A stretch of 64,000 bases of DNA from Sphingobacteriia bacterium (lineage in GTDB: Bacteria > Bacteroidota > Bacteroidia > Bacteroidales > UBA7960): positions 62,001-126,000 of the forward strand of contig JAABRR010000003.1 of the NCBI GenBank assembly GCA_011390785.1, given 5' to 3'. Below are positions 62,948-64,000 of this stretch, in pieces. Below the pieces are notes generated by a model. It searched no databases. It worked only from the letters and a program-made list of their open reading frames with translations, and was not told the DNA's origin. Each line of letters begins with the position of its first letter. Position 1 is the stretch's first letter. A program made the translations under genes and the position numbers.

Positions 62948-64000
62948 ATGACAAAGTCTCAGATAAAAAAAACATCCAACCTAGTAAGATGGGGCATTCC
63001 TCTATTGCCTCTCTTTATAGCCTGGATGATTTCGGGTGCGGCAGCTGATAATATTGATACCAATGCCGATCTGGATGCTGAACGTGCAGCTGAGCTGGTT
63101 CCCGATGATGATGCTCTGGCTTGTCTCGAGTGCCATAGCAACCTGAGATACGATCTGGAAGACCCGTTTACCGGTGACATGGTTTCCATGAAAATGTATG
63201 AAGAACTGCGCATTGATCCTCATACTTATGCCAGTTCAACCCATGGGCATTTTACCTGCATTGATTGCCATTCAATGGATTATGAAATGCATCCACACCC
63301 TATTGAAGCCAAATTTGACTTTCAATATACCTGCCTGGATTGCCATGGTGCCGGCGAACAGTTTGCTGAATTTAATTTTGAAACCATCGAAAATGAATTT
63401 CAGGCAAGTGTACATGGAGATCATCTAATACCCAATTTTAGCTGCTGGAGCTGCCATAACCCACATACCTACAAATTGACCACCCGTGAGGGAGGTAGTA
63501 TTGTTGATATTGTAGCACATAACAATGCAATGTGTCTTGAATGTCATGGAGATATCAGTCACTATGAAGTGTTGATAGAGCGACAGCTTACCAATATGCT
63601 GTCAAAGCACAACTGGCTACCCAACCAAAGCCTTCACTTCAGAAAAGTAAGATGTATTGACTGCCATGCGCAGGTAAATGACGACATTCTCGTTGCCCAC
63701 CACGTGCTCCCGGCAGAAGGAGCTGTTAAAAACTGTGTTGATTGCCATTCTACCAATTCCATTCTTATGGCATCATTATATAAGCACCAGGTGCAGGAAA
63801 GAAGAAGCAGGTTTGGCTTCTTTAATCCATCGATCACCACTGATGCCTATATTATCGGGGCCAATCGCAACTACTATTTCAATGTAATAAGCATAGTGAT
63901 TTTTGGCCTGGTTTTGTTGGGTATTGCTATTCATGCCACATTAAGGTTTTTAAATAATAGAAAGAAGCGAAATGAACCGAGCCATGATAAAAATTTTAAC
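62948..64000 (+). CDS. Multihaem c-type cytochrome with C-terminal membrane helix (partial)
   Basis: The frame from ATG 62948 stays open for 351 codons to the window edge. It has an N-terminal hydrophobic segment (WGIPLLPLFIAWMISGAAA) and seven C-x2-C-H haem sites in order: CLECH, CIDCH, CLDCH, CWSCH, CLECH, CIDCH, CVDCH. Distal His candidates occur in STHGHF, SVHGDH and NPHTYK. After the seventh haem comes a membrane helix (YFNVISIVIFGLVLLGIAIHA) and a basic tail, so it is anchored with the haems in the periplasm. This resembles quinol-oxidising or electron-distributing multihaem cytochromes; no active-site CXXCK is present. The end, and possibly a cytochrome b partner, lie beyond the window. 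Confidence 0.9.
   Translation, partial: MTKSQIKKTSNLVRWGIPLLPLFIAWMISGAAADNIDTNADLDAERAAELVPDDDALACLECHSNLRYDLEDPFTGDMVSMKMYEELRIDPHTYASSTHGHFTCIDCHSMDYEMHPHPIEAKFDFQYTCLDCHGAGEQFAEFNFETIENEFQASVHGDHLIPNFSCWSCHNPHTYKLTTREGGSIVDIVAHNNAMCLECHGDISHYEVLIERQLTNMLSKHNWLPNQSLHFRKVRCIDCHAQVNDDILVAHHVLPAEGAVKNCVDCHSTNSILMASLYKHQVQERRSRFGFFNPSITTDAYIIGANRNYYFNVISIVIFGLVLLGIAIHATLRFLNNRKKRNEPSHDKNFN

Noticed and set aside
62827-63048. 73-residue plus-strand frame between the last two cytochrome genes
   Set aside because: It overlaps both genes out of frame; the ATG at 62948 with seven haem sites explains the region.

Overview
The window is a stretch of a Bacteroidota chromosome, most likely a free-living Bacteroidales/Marinilabiliales-type bacterium. 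The evidence is: (i) two secreted proteins ending in type IX secretion (T9SS) sorting domains; (ii) many upstream regions carrying the Bacteroidota -7 element TAnnTTTG and almost no Shine-Dalgarno sequences; (iii) the dcw gene order mraZ-rsmH-ftsL-ftsI-murE-mraY-murD-ftsW-murG-murC-ftsQ-ftsA-ftsZ without ddl; (iv) a glycine/ornithine-lipid acyltransferase pair; (v) the purH-mreBCD arrangement. The DNA is AT-rich throughout. I saw no tRNA, rRNA, CRISPR array or intact insertion sequence. The genus cannot be fixed from the sequence alone.

Layout. 1-1330 (minus): an N-acyltransferase (cut by the window edge) and a PlsC-like O-acyltransferase, probably glsB/glsA for aminolipid synthesis. 1690-17209 (plus): a nearly complete division and cell-wall cluster behind a three-repeat MraZ operator, ending in a hairpin terminator, followed by yqeY. 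17859-21119 (minus): a 1086-residue SprB-repeat surface protein with a long AT-rich upstream region that holds a coding-like remnant. 22018-28923: gapA, an MscS channel, an exbB-exbD-tonB energy-transducing operon, folC, a small cysteine-rich protein and lpxH. 29204-34127: a cysteine dioxygenase-like cupin inside a 15-bp direct repeat, an M1-family peptidase and a TlpA-like lipoprotein. 34329-38385 (minus): purH-mreB-mreC-mreD. 38547-46541: a YitT protein, an MFS transporter, prfC, a T9SS-exported M14 carboxypeptidase, panB and a ferritin-like protein. 46863-50225: a Crp/Fnr regulator, a DUF2892 membrane protein and an M3 peptidase lipoprotein. 50743-57845: a GH2-GH31 glycosidase pair and a clan-MA metallopeptidase lipoprotein. 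57909-59763 (minus): two unrecognised envelope proteins and a cold-shock protein. 59924-64000: an FNR-type regulator divergent from a cytochrome-c/DUF5777/multiheme-cytochrome cluster that runs off the right edge.

How the parts work together. The dcw cluster makes meso-DAP lipid II and assembles the divisome, while mreBCD supports elongation. The ExbBD-TonB set powers outer-membrane transport. The GH2/GH31 enzymes suggest trimming of plant-type oligosaccharides. The most system-like accessory region is the right end: a perfect TTGAT-N4-ATCAA palindrome and a near-perfect second one 43 bp away lie between an FNR-type regulator and a set of haem proteins with an outer-membrane barrel-like protein. 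This looks like an oxygen- or redox-controlled respiratory module whose terminal reaction is not evident.
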